Origin: Pseudomonas sp. TNT3
GTDB lineage: Bacteria; Pseudomonadota; Gammaproteobacteria; Pseudomonadales; Pseudomonadaceae
Length of the DNA stretch: 64,000 nt
Assembly: GCF_010095445.2 (NCBI RefSeq)
Contig: NZ_WFGV02000034.1
Location: 1 to 64,000 of the forward strand
Direction of reading: 5' to 3'
Part shown: piece by piece, positions 17,767-25,689 of the stretch
Layout: each line of letters begins with the position of its first letter
How positions within the stretch are numbered: the stretch's first letter is position 1
Translations under genes and position numbers: made by a program
Notes under the pieces: generated by a model
Told to the model about the DNA's origin: nothing
Database searches by the model: none
The model's input: the letters and a program-made list of their open reading frames with translations, nothing else

Positions 17767-18417
17767 ATGCGCGTCATTCTGCTGGGAGCTCCCGGGGCCG
17801 GTAAAGGTACTCAGGCTAAGTTCATCACCGAGAAATTCGGCATTCCGCAAATCTCCACCGGCGACATGCTGCGTGCAGCGGTCAAGGCCGGCACCGAGCT
17901 GGGCTTGATCGCCAAAAGCGTCATGGACAGCGGTGGTCTGGTTTCAGACGACCTGATCATCAACCTGGTCAAGGAACGCATCAGCCAGGCTGATTGTGCC
18001 AACGGTTTCCTGTTCGACGGTTTCCCGCGCACCATCCCTCAGGCTGAAGCGCTGGTCAAAGCCGGCGTGGAGCTGGATCACGTGGTCGAAATCGCTGTCG
18101 ACGATGAAGAAATCGTTCAGCGTATTGCCGGTCGTCGTGTTCACGAAGCCAGCGGTCGCGTGTACCACACCGTCTACAACCCGCCAAAAGTCGCGGGCAA
18201 GGACGACATCACCGGTGAAGAACTGGTACAGCGCAAGGACGACACTGAAGAAACGGTTCGTCATCGTCTGTCGGTCTACCATTCCCAGACCAAGCCACTG
18301 GTTGAGTTCTACCAGGCGCTGTCTGCCGCTACCGACGGCAAGCCGAAATACAGCCACATCGCTGGCGTCGGCTCGGTTGAAGCGATCACTGGCAAGGTGC
18401 TTGAAGCGCTGAGCTGA
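17767..18417 (+). CDS. adk: Adenylate kinase
   Basis: This 216-residue enzyme interconverts AMP, ADP and ATP. It has the P-loop GAPGAGKGT at residues 7-15, the nucleotide-binding FDGFPRT motif, and a long-form LID domain. The ATG at 17767 is preceded by TTGAGGAGC as ribosome-binding site. The 288 bases upstream (17479-17766) contain only a weak hairpin near 17505 and AT-rich sequence just before the gene, perhaps its promoter. A terminator hairpin follows. Confidence 0.96.
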   Translation: MRVILLGAPGAGKGTQAKFITEKFGIPQISTGDMLRAAVKAGTELGLIAKSVMDSGGLVSDDLIINLVKERISQADCANGFLFDGFPRTIPQAEALVKAGVELDHVVEIAVDDEEIVQRIAGRRVHEASGRVYHTVYNPPKVAGKDDITGEELVQRKDDTEETVRHRLSVYHSQTKPLVEFYQALSAATDGKPKYSHIAGVGSVEAITGKVLEALS

Positions 18418-18432
18418 TAACCGCTTGATCTT

Positions 18433-18464
18433 CTACGGCCCGCTTGCGGGCCGTAGTTGTTTAT
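18433..18464 (+). terminator. Terminator hairpin after adk
   Basis: CTACGGCCCGC, loop TT, GCGGGCCGTAG is followed by TTGTTT, shortly after the adk stop. Confidence 0.8.
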
Positions 18465-18503
18465 ACTGGCGCACTTTTTCTGACCTCTCTTACGGAAACA
18501 TCG

Positions 18504-19178
18504 ATGAGCACCTTGCTGGCCCTGGACACCGCGACTGAAGCTTGCTCCGTTGCATTGCTGCATGACGGCAAGGTTACGAGCCATTACGAGGTGATCCCGC
18601 GCCTGCATGCGCAGAAGTTGCTACCGATGATTCAGCAATTGCTGGCTGACGCCGGAATCACGCTGCAAGCGGTTGACGCCATCGCATTCGGCCGAGGCCC
18701 TGGTGCGTTCACGGGCGTGCGCATTGCCATTGGTGTGGTGCAGGGGTTGGCGTTTGCCCTGGACCGCCCGGTGCTCCCGGTATCGAACCTGGCCGTATTG
18801 GCGCAGCGGGCCTTCCGTGAACACGGCGTGAGCCAGGTCGCGTCGGCAATCGATGCGCGGATGGATGAAGTGTATTGGGGCTGCTACCGCGAGACGGCAG
18901 GGGAGATGCGCCTGGTCGGCAACGAAGCGGTGTTGCCGCCGGAAGTTGCGGCATTGCCTGCCGATGCCAGTGGCGAATGGTTCGGCGCCGGGACCGGTTG
19001 GGGATATGCCGAGCGCATCGGCGTCAGCCTGAACGGCCAGGACGCGGGCATGTTGCCACACGCCGAAGACCTGTTGACCCTGGCGCGTTTCGCGTGGGCG
19101 CGTGGTGAGGCGATTGTGGCGGATGAGGCGCAACCGGTTTATCTGCGCGATAAGGTGGCCACTCCCAAGGCGCGTTGA
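18504..19178 (+). CDS. tsaB: tRNA threonylcarbamoyladenosine biosynthesis protein TsaB
   Basis: This 224-residue protein is the non-catalytic partner of TsaD in the complex that makes t6A at position 37 of ANN-decoding tRNAs. The ASKHA-fold N-terminus LALDTATEACSVALL and the motif GRGPGAFTGVRIA are characteristic of TsaB/YeaZ. The ATG at 18504 gives the correct N-terminus (MSTLLALDT); an upstream in-frame extension overlaps the adk terminator. The tcdA gene at 38550 acts later in the same modification pathway (t6A to cyclic t6A). Confidence 0.93.
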   Translation: MSTLLALDTATEACSVALLHDGKVTSHYEVIPRLHAQKLLPMIQQLLADAGITLQAVDAIAFGRGPGAFTGVRIAIGVVQGLAFALDRPVLPVSNLAVLAQRAFREHGVSQVASAIDARMDEVYWGCYRETAGEMRLVGNEAVLPPEVAALPADASGEWFGAGTGWGYAERIGVSLNGQDAGMLPHAEDLLTLARFAWARGEAIVADEAQPVYLRDKVATPKAR

Positions 19179-19504
19179 TTTACCCTTTATTCTGTGGCGA
19201 GGGAGCTTGTCGAATCGTCGCACCGTCCCGCTGGGCTGCGAAGCGGCCCCCAGTGACCGGCAACTGCACCGCGCAGCCTGGACTTGCGACTGCTTCGCAG
19301 CCGGACGGGAGTAAGCTCCCTCGCCACAGCAAGCTCCCAGCAATCTCCCTCGCCACAAAAACGGGTCTCGCATAGAACCAATCGTCAGTTTCCAGCCCCC
19401 GCTTTTAAACCTTTTGCCTTTTATGTGTTCTAGTTATCACTCGGCGGTTTGCGAAGGGCGTTGCGCGCCACTAAACTGCCATCATCGATACCGAGCATGA
19501 CTTT
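19179..19504. other. Non-coding gap between tsaB and the 101-residue protein
   Basis: Most of this gap is the REPIN at 19192-19357. The remaining 150 bases before the next gene are AT-richer and probably carry its promoter; no clear -35/-10 pair was recognised. I see no gene. Confidence 0.7.
19192..19357. repeat. REPIN (GTGGCGAGGGAGC type) plus an extra partial unit
   Basis: The left arm CTGTGGCGAGGGAGCTTGTC and the right arm GTAAGCTCCCTCGCCACAG form an inverted pair with inner GCTGCGAAGC / GCTTCGCAGC arms. A third fragment (CTCCCTCGCCACAA) follows at about 19344-19357. Confidence 0.85.
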
Positions 19505-19810
19505 ATGCGTATAGACGGCTTCTCCTCTCAGTCCTACCCCATCAAGCGCCAACCGCGCAAAGGCACTGTGGTGGAAGACGAGACCGTTGATATCGACGGT
19601 GAGCTGGAGTTTCCCTCCGAAGAGCAATTGGCCGCCCGCGCCGCCAAAGCCTCCGCACAACGCCTGAGCAATCTCCCTGCCCGTCAGCAAGACATGCTTT
19701 ACCACCGAGCCATGAGTAAAAGCGTCTCGATGGCCCTGGCCAGCTATCTCAGCACTGCCGGTTTTGTCGATTGGGATGCGGATGTGCTGGGCCTCGATCT
19801 GTACATCTGA
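19505..19810 (+). CDS. Small conserved hypothetical protein
   Basis: This 101-residue protein has a basic N-terminus (YPIKRQPRKG), an acidic stretch (VVEDETVDIDGELEF) and an Ala-rich helix, ending in FVDWDADVLGLDLYI. No family is recognised. Its stop TGA shares one base with the ATG of the DUF72 gene (TGATG), which implies translational coupling. The coding pattern resembles neighbouring genes. Confidence 0.7.
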   Translation: MRIDGFSSQSYPIKRQPRKGTVVEDETVDIDGELEFPSEEQLAARAAKASAQRLSNLPARQQDMLYHRAMSKSVSMALASYLSTAGFVDWDADVLGLDLYI

Positions 19811-20673
19811 TGTTGTTGTTGCCGTACTACCTCGGTTGCCCATCGTGGAGTGAAAGCGCCTGGCGCGACTACCTCTATCCGCAAGACGCTAAACCCGGCG
19901 AATTTCTCAATCTCTACACTCAAGTGTTCAACGCCGTGGAAGGCAATACGACTTTCTACGCGAGCCCGGCTGCCGACACCGTGCAGCGCTGGGCCGACAC
20001 CATGCCCGAGCACTTTCGCTTCACCGCCAAGTTTCCCGGCGACATCAGCCACAACGGGGACCTGCGCGATCAACTGACCGCCGCTGAAACCTTCGTGCAA
20101 TTGCTCAGCCCCCTCGGTGAGCGGGTGTCGCCACTGTGGCTGCAATTGGCAAAAAGCTTCACGCCTCAACGATTGCCCGAACTGGCCGGTTTCATCGATG
20201 CGCTGGATCGACCACTGGCTGTCGAGGTGCGGCACCGGGATTTTTTCGCCAAGGGTGACGGCGAGCGCCTGCTCAACCGGCTGTTGCTGGATCGCGGGGT
20301 CGAGCGCATCTGCCTTGATCCCCGTGCACTGTTCAGTTGCACTTCGACCGATCCTTCGGTGCTGCATGCCCAATCCAAAAAGCCCAACGTCCCGACCCGT
20401 CCGGCAGCGTTCACGCAATGTCCGCAGGTGCGCTTCATTGGCCACCCGCAGCTTGAGGCGAATGATTCATTCCTGGTGCCTTGGGTCGAAAAAATAGCGC
20501 AGTGGATTGAGGAAGGGCGCACGCCTTATATCTTCCTGCACACCGCCGACAATCTGCAGGCCGCGAGACTCGCACAGCGGTTTCACGCGCAACTGATGCT
20601 GCGTTTGCCTGGCTTGCCGGCGCTGCCTGAGCTATATAGAGAGCCCGCTGCGGAGCAACTTGGTTTGCTCTGA
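19810..20673 (+). CDS. DUF72 family protein (YecE-like)
   Basis: This 287-residue TIM-barrel-like protein shows the DUF72 hallmarks LGCPSWSESAWRDYLYP, the NTTFYASP segment with the family's conserved Tyr, and FRFTAKFPGDISH. The biochemical role is unknown in bacteria. The start overlaps the previous stop by one base (TGATG); an upstream in-frame start inside the neighbour is rejected. Confidence 0.85.
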   Translation: MLLLPYYLGCPSWSESAWRDYLYPQDAKPGEFLNLYTQVFNAVEGNTTFYASPAADTVQRWADTMPEHFRFTAKFPGDISHNGDLRDQLTAAETFVQLLSPLGERVSPLWLQLAKSFTPQRLPELAGFIDALDRPLAVEVRHRDFFAKGDGERLLNRLLLDRGVERICLDPRALFSCTSTDPSVLHAQSKKPNVPTRPAAFTQCPQVRFIGHPQLEANDSFLVPWVEKIAQWIEEGRTPYIFLHTADNLQAARLAQRFHAQLMLRLPGLPALPELYREPAAEQLGLL

Positions 20674-20707
20674 GGCGGGTTTTTCGTCCTTCTCAGGAGC
20701 CTGCCAA

Positions 20708-21529
20708 ATGGATGCGCAAACCCTTCGAGCCCAAGCGTTCAAAGCGCTGCATGAACGTGATGGGGCTTTTGTCATTCCCAATCCGTGGGACGCCGGCTCG
20801 GCGAAAATGCTCGCCAGCCTGGGTTTCGAGGCGCTGGCGACCACCAGTGCCGGTTACGCCTTCTCCAACGCCCGCCCCGATGGCGGATTAACGCTGGACG
20901 ACACCCTGGCAAATGTCCGAGCGATTGTTGCGGCGACGGACCTTCCGGTGGCGGTCGATCTGGAAAACGGCTTCGCTGACGACCCTGCTGAATGCGCGCA
21001 GAGTGTTTTGCGTGCTGCAGAGGCCGGTGCTGTCGGCGGTTCGATTGAGGACGCCACCGGGCGCGAAGACGCGCCGATCTATTGCTTTGAACACGCCGTC
21101 GCACGTGTCAAAGCTGCCGTCACCGCCGCGCGCAGTTTACCTTTTCCTTTCATGCTGACGGCCCGGGCCGAGAACTTCCTGCATGGCAATCCCGATCTGG
21201 CAGACACGATCCGCCGCTTGCAGGCATTTGCTGAGGCGGGCGCCGACGTGTTGTATGCGCCGGGTCTGCGCAGCGCTGAAGATGTGCTGGCGGTGGTCCG
21301 TGCCGTCGCGCCGAAACCGGTCAATGTACTGATGTCCGGTGGGCTCAAATTGACGGTCGAGGAGTTGAGCGAGATGGGCGTCAAACGCATCAGCGTCGGT
21401 TCGGCACTGGCCCTGGCGGCGTATGGCGAATTTTTTCGCGCAGCCGAAGAAATCAAGACGTCAGGCACATTCGGGTTCACCTCGAGGTCCATGCCCTACG
21501 CCAAGGCCAATCAGCTGTTCAAAGGCTGA
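20708..21529 (+). CDS. Isocitrate lyase/PEP mutase superfamily enzyme
   Basis: This 273-residue alpha/beta-barrel enzyme has the superfamily pattern: FVIPNPWDAGSAKMLASLG at the N-terminus, the metal-binding region DLENGFADD, the GSIEDATG motif, and a late MSGGLKLTVEEL. Members include PEP mutase, phosphonopyruvate hydrolase, 2-methylisocitrate lyase and oxaloacetate decarboxylase; this divergent group has no assigned substrate and lacks the KKCGH loop typical of true isocitrate lyases. The ATG at 20708 follows CAGGAGCC. The extensin-like gene starts two bases after the stop. Confidence 0.83.
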   Translation: MDAQTLRAQAFKALHERDGAFVIPNPWDAGSAKMLASLGFEALATTSAGYAFSNARPDGGLTLDDTLANVRAIVAATDLPVAVDLENGFADDPAECAQSVLRAAEAGAVGGSIEDATGREDAPIYCFEHAVARVKAAVTAARSLPFPFMLTARAENFLHGNPDLADTIRRLQAFAEAGADVLYAPGLRSAEDVLAVVRAVAPKPVNVLMSGGLKLTVEELSEMGVKRISVGSALALAAYGEFFRAAEEIKTSGTFGFTSRSMPYAKANQLFKG

Positions 21530-21531
21530 CA

Positions 21532-22227
21532 GTGCGGTTTCGCTGGTGGCTGTTGTTGCTGCTGTTGATCATCGGTGCGGGGGCCGTGGGGGTCTGGCGT
21601 GGCTGGATCTCGCTTGCGCCGCAATGGAACCCTTGGGCGCCGCTGGACGTGAAGGCGGCGCCCAATGTGTTGACCCGCTACAAACTCATGCGCCTGCGCG
21701 ATGATCCCCAGCTGTGTGATCAAGCCCTCGCCAGCTCGGGCCTGCGGGTGAGTCGACAAGCCGACAGCCCCGGCGCGACCTGTCCGCTGCTCAATACCCT
21801 GCGTGTGCAGGGCGGTCAGGCGGCCCTGAGCAGCAGCTTCCTCGCGAGTTGCCGACTGGCCGTCTCGTACGCGCTGTTCGAGCACCACGCCCTGCAGCCT
21901 GCGGCTCAAGCCGTCTATGGGCAGGCAGTGACGCGTGTCGACCACCTCGGCAGTTTTGCCTGCCGCAATGTCTACGGGCGCGAGAACGCTCGACGCAGTC
22001 AGCACGCATCGGCCGATGCCCTGGACATTGCCGGTTTTCGGCTGGCGGATGGTCGCTCGATCAGCGTGCTGAAGGATTGGCCGAAGGACAATCAGGATGC
22101 GCGGTTTTTACGCCAGGTCCGGGATAGCGCCTGCGAGATGTTCAGTGTGGTGTTGAGCCCGGACTACAACGCTGCCCATCGCAATCACTTTCATGTCGAT
22201 GTTGGCCCGTGGTGGGTGTGTCGCTGA
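21532..22227 (+). CDS. Extensin-like C-terminal domain protein, membrane-anchored
   Basis: This 231-residue protein has an N-terminal membrane segment (residues 5-22, LLLLLLIIGAGAVGV) and a periplasmic domain of the extensin-like C-terminal family. Visible landmarks are CPLLNTLRV, a SQHASADALDIAGF segment with conserved His and Asp, and HRNHFHVDVGP; these resemble the metal-binding His/Asp sets of D-Ala-D-Ala peptidases (VanY/MepA-like), so a cell-wall role is plausible but inferred. Cysteines are several, as expected for a periplasmic protein. Start is GTG at 21532, two bases after the previous stop, so it is probably cotranscribed. Confidence 0.82.
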   Translation: MRFRWWLLLLLLIIGAGAVGVWRGWISLAPQWNPWAPLDVKAAPNVLTRYKLMRLRDDPQLCDQALASSGLRVSRQADSPGATCPLLNTLRVQGGQAALSSSFLASCRLAVSYALFEHHALQPAAQAVYGQAVTRVDHLGSFACRNVYGRENARRSQHASADALDIAGFRLADGRSISVLKDWPKDNQDARFLRQVRDSACEMFSVVLSPDYNAAHRNHFHVDVGPWWVCR

Positions 22228-22230
22228 GGG

Positions 22231-22854
22231 CTATGCGGCGATGCGCAGGTTTTGCAGGACGATCGGGCGAGCCCAGCCGATATCGAAGTCAAAGTTCTTT
22301 TGCTGTTCAACCAGCTCCTGCGGCGCAAACGGCGGGAACGGTTTGTCCAGCAGATCGAGTTCGAATTCGGCGATTGGCAGGTGCAGCGCGCGCGGCTGTG
22401 GCGCCGGGCCTGGCGCTGGCAAGGGCTGGCCGGCGGTGAGCACGAGCGGTCGAACCCAGCCGCTCTCGAAGTCCTGCTGTTTCTGCTGAGCCACAACTTC
22501 GTCGTCTGGAAACGGTGGGAAGGGCTTGTCTGCCAGGTCCATCTCGAACTCGGCAATCGGCAGGAAGAGCGGCTCTGGCGGGCGTACTTCGGTGTCTTTC
22601 ACGTCACATTCACGCTGGGACATGATGTGCGCCAGCAGGTCGCTGCCGACGGTAGGTTCGACCGGGCTGTCGAGGTCCACCGGTGGGAAATCCAGCGAAG
22701 CGGGCAGCACCGCCTCCTTCGACTGATCGGCCAGGGCCCGGGCAAAAAAATCCTGCCAGAGGTGACTGACGCCGCTCAGTGCTTGGGAGTTTCGCAGGCT
22801 GTAATCGCCGTAGGGCGAGATAAAACCTGTGATGGTGGGTTGAATGTCTGACAT
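22231..22854 (-). CDS. Hypothetical protein with a tandem 44-residue motif
   Basis: This 207-residue protein has no signal peptide or membrane segment. Its C-terminal half contains two copies of one module, at about residues 96-139 and 157-200 (period 61), each with LPIAEFE(M/L)DL, DKPFPPF and a W-x-RP-(L/I)-VL ending, joined by a Pro-Ala linker (PLPAPGPAPQP). The N-terminal third includes LWQDFFARAL. Pro-rich composition may have led such proteins to be labelled TonB-like, but there is no transmembrane anchor. Function is unknown. It is convergent with the extensin-like gene (3-base gap) and divergent from rsmJ. Confidence 0.75.
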   Translation of the reverse strand: MSDIQPTITGFISPYGDYSLRNSQALSGVSHLWQDFFARALADQSKEAVLPASLDFPPVDLDSPVEPTVGSDLLAHIMSQRECDVKDTEVRPPEPLFLPIAEFEMDLADKPFPPFPDDEVVAQQKQQDFESGWVRPLVLTAGQPLPAPGPAPQPRALHLPIAEFELDLLDKPFPPFAPQELVEQQKNFDFDIGWARPIVLQNLRIAA

Positions 22855-22947
22855 TTCTCTCGGTCGACGCTCAGCTCTGGCAAAATGCTCGATAGTTTTG
22901 TTATCGGCCGTTTTTGCCGATCATTAATTTTTTGAGCGTTTTTTCCC

Positions 22948-23730
22948 ATGATTGAGCAACCCGCGGCCTGCCGCATTCATGTCCAAGCCCTGAGCGAGAT
23001 CTATCAGCCACAGGCCGAACAATGGGCCGAGCGCCTGGACTTGCCAATGCAGGTGGATGGCGCTGAGTTCGCGCTGCAGGTCGGGGAGCAGGGCTTGCAG
23101 CTTCAACAGCTGGGCCCGGACGCCCCGGGGCCGGTGCGTGTGGATTTCGTGGAAGGCGGGGCGGCCCATCGCCGGCTGTTCGGCGGCGGCACCGGGCAGA
23201 TGATTGCCAAGGCAGTCGGCATCGCTCAAGGCGTGCGGCCTCGCGTGCTGGATGCCACGGCGGGCCTGGGCAAGGACGCATTCGTGCTGGCGAGCCTGGG
23301 GTGCGAGATGAGCCTGATCGAACGGCAGCCATTGATCGGTGCCTTGCTGGAGGACGGTCTGCTGCGCGGTGCTGAAGATTTCGACGTGGCGCCGATTGTG
23401 GCGCGCATGCGTTTGCTCAAGGGCAATTCGATCGAGGTGATGCGCAACTGGGAAGGCGAGCCGCCGCAGGTGATCTACCTCGACCCGATGTTCCCGCACC
23501 GTGAGAAAACGGCGTTGGTGAAGAAGGAAATGCGCCTGTTCCGGCCGTTGGTAGGGGACGATCCGGATGCACCGGCCTTGCTCGAAGCGGCGTTAGCGTT
23601 AGCCAGCCATCGGGTGGTGGTCAAGCGTCCGCGCAAGGCACCGTGTATCGAGGGGCCGAAGCCGAGCCATGCGCTGGACGGGAAATCGAGCCGGTATGAT
23701 ATTTATCCGAAGAAGGCGCTGAAGTCTTAA
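22948..23730 (+). CDS. rsmJ: 16S rRNA (guanine-1516-N2)-methyltransferase
   Basis: This 260-residue enzyme methylates G1516 of 16S rRNA using SAM. The SAM-binding motif I is LDATAGLGKDAFVLA and the catalytic region YLDPMFPHREKTALVKK is diagnostic of RsmJ (YhiQ). A further mark is the RLFGGGTGQMIAKAVG segment before motif I. It is transcribed divergently from the duplicated-motif gene and is followed by a reversed REP pair. Confidence 0.92.
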   Translation: MIEQPAACRIHVQALSEIYQPQAEQWAERLDLPMQVDGAEFALQVGEQGLQLQQLGPDAPGPVRVDFVEGGAAHRRLFGGGTGQMIAKAVGIAQGVRPRVLDATAGLGKDAFVLASLGCEMSLIERQPLIGALLEDGLLRGAEDFDVAPIVARMRLLKGNSIEVMRNWEGEPPQVIYLDPMFPHREKTALVKKEMRLFRPLVGDDPDAPALLEAALALASHRVVVKRPRKAPCIEGPKPSHALDGKSSRYDIYPKKALKS

Positions 23731-23740
23731 ATCGAGTCGA

Positions 23741-23823
23741 CGCCATCGCGGGCAAGCCCGCTCCCACAAGGTCTGCGTCACACCACAGATCATCGTGGGA
23801 GCGGGCTTGCCCGCGATGGCGCC
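23741..23823. repeat. REP pair in reversed orientation
   Basis: Two copies of the GTGGGAGCGGGCTTGCCCGC palindrome are present, but the GTGGGAG ends point inward and the GCCATCGCGGG ends lie outside, opposite to the other pairs of this family in the window. The spacer is about 26 bases. Confidence 0.85.
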
Positions 23824-23844
23824 TGATCAGTCACCCAATAACTA

Positions 23845-24489
23845 TCAGGCTGTCGCCAGTCGATACGCCCGCATAAACAACCCCACCACTTCCTGCACAT
23901 GGCTCTCCGCCGCATCCCCGGTCAGCGGCTCACCACAGCCATACAGCAAACGAAAATTCCCCGCGCCCTTGAGCAGGCAAAAGAAGTGCTCGGCCGCGTT
24001 GCGCGGTTTTTCGATGTGCAGCGCGCCACTCTGATCCACCTTGGCCAGCAAGCGCTCCATGCCATGCAGCATGCGCTCGGGTCCCGCTTCGAAGAAAATC
24101 AGTGAGAGTTTCGGGTCCTGGCTGCCCAGGGTCATGATCAATCGATGCAGGTTCACCGATTCATCGCTGTTGATCAGCTGATGAAAGCCGCGCGCGATGT
24201 TCAGCAGCACCTTTTCCACCGCGATGCCGTCCGGCAACTCGAAAAAATCCGGCGGTAATTGCTCCTCGCATTTGGCGACGACAGCGGCAGAGAACAGCGT
24301 TTCCTTGTCATTGAAATGGCTGTAGACCGTCAACTTCGACACGCCAGCCTCGGCTGCCACTGCGTCCATGCTGGTGTTCGCATAGCCATTGCTCAGGAAC
24401 AGGATTTTCGCCGCATCGAGGATCGCCTGGCGCTTGGCCAGATCCTTGGGACGGCCCGGACCATTGGGTGCTGAAAGATTGTTCGACAT
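23845..24489 (-). CDS. mexL: TetR-family repressor, MexL-like
   Basis: This 214-residue protein has a TetR helix-turn-helix at about residues 18-65 (RQAILDAAKILFLSNGY, then TSMDAVAAEAGVSKLTVYSHFNDKETLF). It is divergent from an RND membrane fusion protein/pump pair with only 93 bases between, the arrangement of mexL-mexJK in P. aeruginosa, and the flanking order rsmJ upstream and plsB downstream is also the same. By inference it represses the pump genes and itself through the palindrome in the gap. The symbol rests on synteny and family rather than on alignment. Confidence 0.8.
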   Translation of the reverse strand: MSNNLSAPNGPGRPKDLAKRQAILDAAKILFLSNGYANTSMDAVAAEAGVSKLTVYSHFNDKETLFSAAVVAKCEEQLPPDFFELPDGIAVEKVLLNIARGFHQLINSDESVNLHRLIMTLGSQDPKLSLIFFEAGPERMLHGMERLLAKVDQSGALHIEKPRNAAEHFFCLLKGAGNFRLLYGCGEPLTGDAAESHVQEVVGLFMRAYRLATA

Positions 24490-24500
24490 TTTTCGCTTTA

Positions 24501-24548
24501 ATACTGGACTGGTGAGTTTGCTATTAATAACATACTGGCCAGTATAAT
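24501..24548. promoter_or_regulatory. Operator/promoter between the TetR gene and the efflux operon
   Basis: A perfect 14-base palindrome ATACTGGCCAGTAT (24532-24545) overlaps a TATAAT box (24543-24548) for the plus-strand pump genes. The half-site ATACTGG recurs at 24501-24507. Repressor binding here would block RNA polymerase. A TTGCTA lies 19 bases before TATAAT, an imperfect -35. Confidence 0.72.
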
Positions 24549-24582
24549 TATTCCAAGCACCATTAGCGAAAGGTCCTTCACC

Positions 24583-25683
24583 ATGTTCCGCTATGCCTTG
24601 CCCCTCGCGTTGCCAGTCACTCTGGCTTTTTTATTGTCCGCGTGTGGGCACGAAGAGGCGCCCCAGGTCACCATCCGACCGGCCATGGTGGTGCAGCCAG
24701 AGCCATCGGCGCAGGCCATGGAGAGTTATCCCGGTGAAGTGCGGGCTCGCTACGAGCCGGAGCTGGCGTTTCGCATTGGCGGTAAAGTCAGCCGACGACT
24801 GGTCGAGGAAGGGGACCGGGTCAAGGCCGATCAGCCCTTGGCGGAACTCGATCCGCAGGATGTGCGCCTGCAACTGGAAGCCACCCGCGCCCAGGTCGCG
24901 GCGGCCGAAGCCAACCTCAACCTGGTCCGAGCCGAGCGTGATCGCTACAAGACGCTGATGGAGCGTCAGATGATCAGCCGTTCGGCGTACGACAATGCCG
25001 AAAACCTTTACCGATCCGGTGAGGCGCGTCTCAAGCAAATCAAAGCCGAATTCAACGTATCGACCAACCAGGCCAGCTACGCCGTGCTGCGTGCGCCACA
25101 GGACGGTGTGGTGGCCAAGCGCGCGGTGGAAGTCGGGCAAGTCGTGGCGGCCGGGCAAACCCTGTTCACCCTCGCCACTGATGGCGAGCGTGAAGTGCTG
25201 ATCAGCCTGCCGGAGCAAAACTTTGGCCGCTTCAAGGTGGGCCAGCCGGTGTCCGTGGAACTCTGGACGCAACCGGATCAACGGTTCGCCGGACGGATCC
25301 GCGAGCTGTCGCCTGCTGCTGACCCAAGGTCGCGCACCTTTGCCGCACGTATCGCGTTTACTGCTGGCAAGGTACCTGCCGAACTGGGTCAGAGTGCCCG
25401 GGTATTCATCCAGGCGGCGGACGTGGTGTCGCTGTCGGTGCCGCTCTCGGCGGTCACCGCGCAGGACGGTGCTACTTACGTTTGGGTACTGGGTGCCAAT
25501 AACACCCTGAAAAAAACGCCGGTTCGGATCGGTGCATTCGGCGAGAAAACCGTACCGGTGCTCGAAGGCCTGAGTGTCAATGATTGGGTGGTCGCGGCCG
25601 GTGTTCATGTGCTTCACGACGGGCAGCAAGTGCGCCCGGTGGATCGCTCCAACCGTGTGGTCAATCTGGCGGACAAGGAGTAG
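24583..25683 (+). CDS. mexJ: RND efflux periplasmic adaptor (membrane fusion protein), MexJ-like
   Basis: This 366-residue lipoprotein (lipobox LLSAC, Cys21) has the adaptor layout: a barrel-sandwich/lipoyl half (AFRIGGKVSRRLVEEGDRVKADQPLAELD), a coiled-coil hairpin at about residues 95-150, the second lipoyl half (LRAPQDGVVAKRAVEVGQVV), and a beta-barrel domain. It bridges the inner-membrane pump to an outer-membrane channel. No channel gene is adjacent, as for MexJK, which recruits OprM or OpmH in P. aeruginosa. The pump gene starts six bases after the stop. Confidence 0.85.
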   Translation: MFRYALPLALPVTLAFLLSACGHEEAPQVTIRPAMVVQPEPSAQAMESYPGEVRARYEPELAFRIGGKVSRRLVEEGDRVKADQPLAELDPQDVRLQLEATRAQVAAAEANLNLVRAERDRYKTLMERQMISRSAYDNAENLYRSGEARLKQIKAEFNVSTNQASYAVLRAPQDGVVAKRAVEVGQVVAAGQTLFTLATDGEREVLISLPEQNFGRFKVGQPVSVELWTQPDQRFAGRIRELSPAADPRSRTFAARIAFTAGKVPAELGQSARVFIQAADVVSLSVPLSAVTAQDGATYVWVLGANNTLKKTPVRIGAFGEKTVPVLEGLSVNDWVVAAGVHVLHDGQQVRPVDRSNRVVNLADKE

Positions 25684-25689
25684 GTCCCG

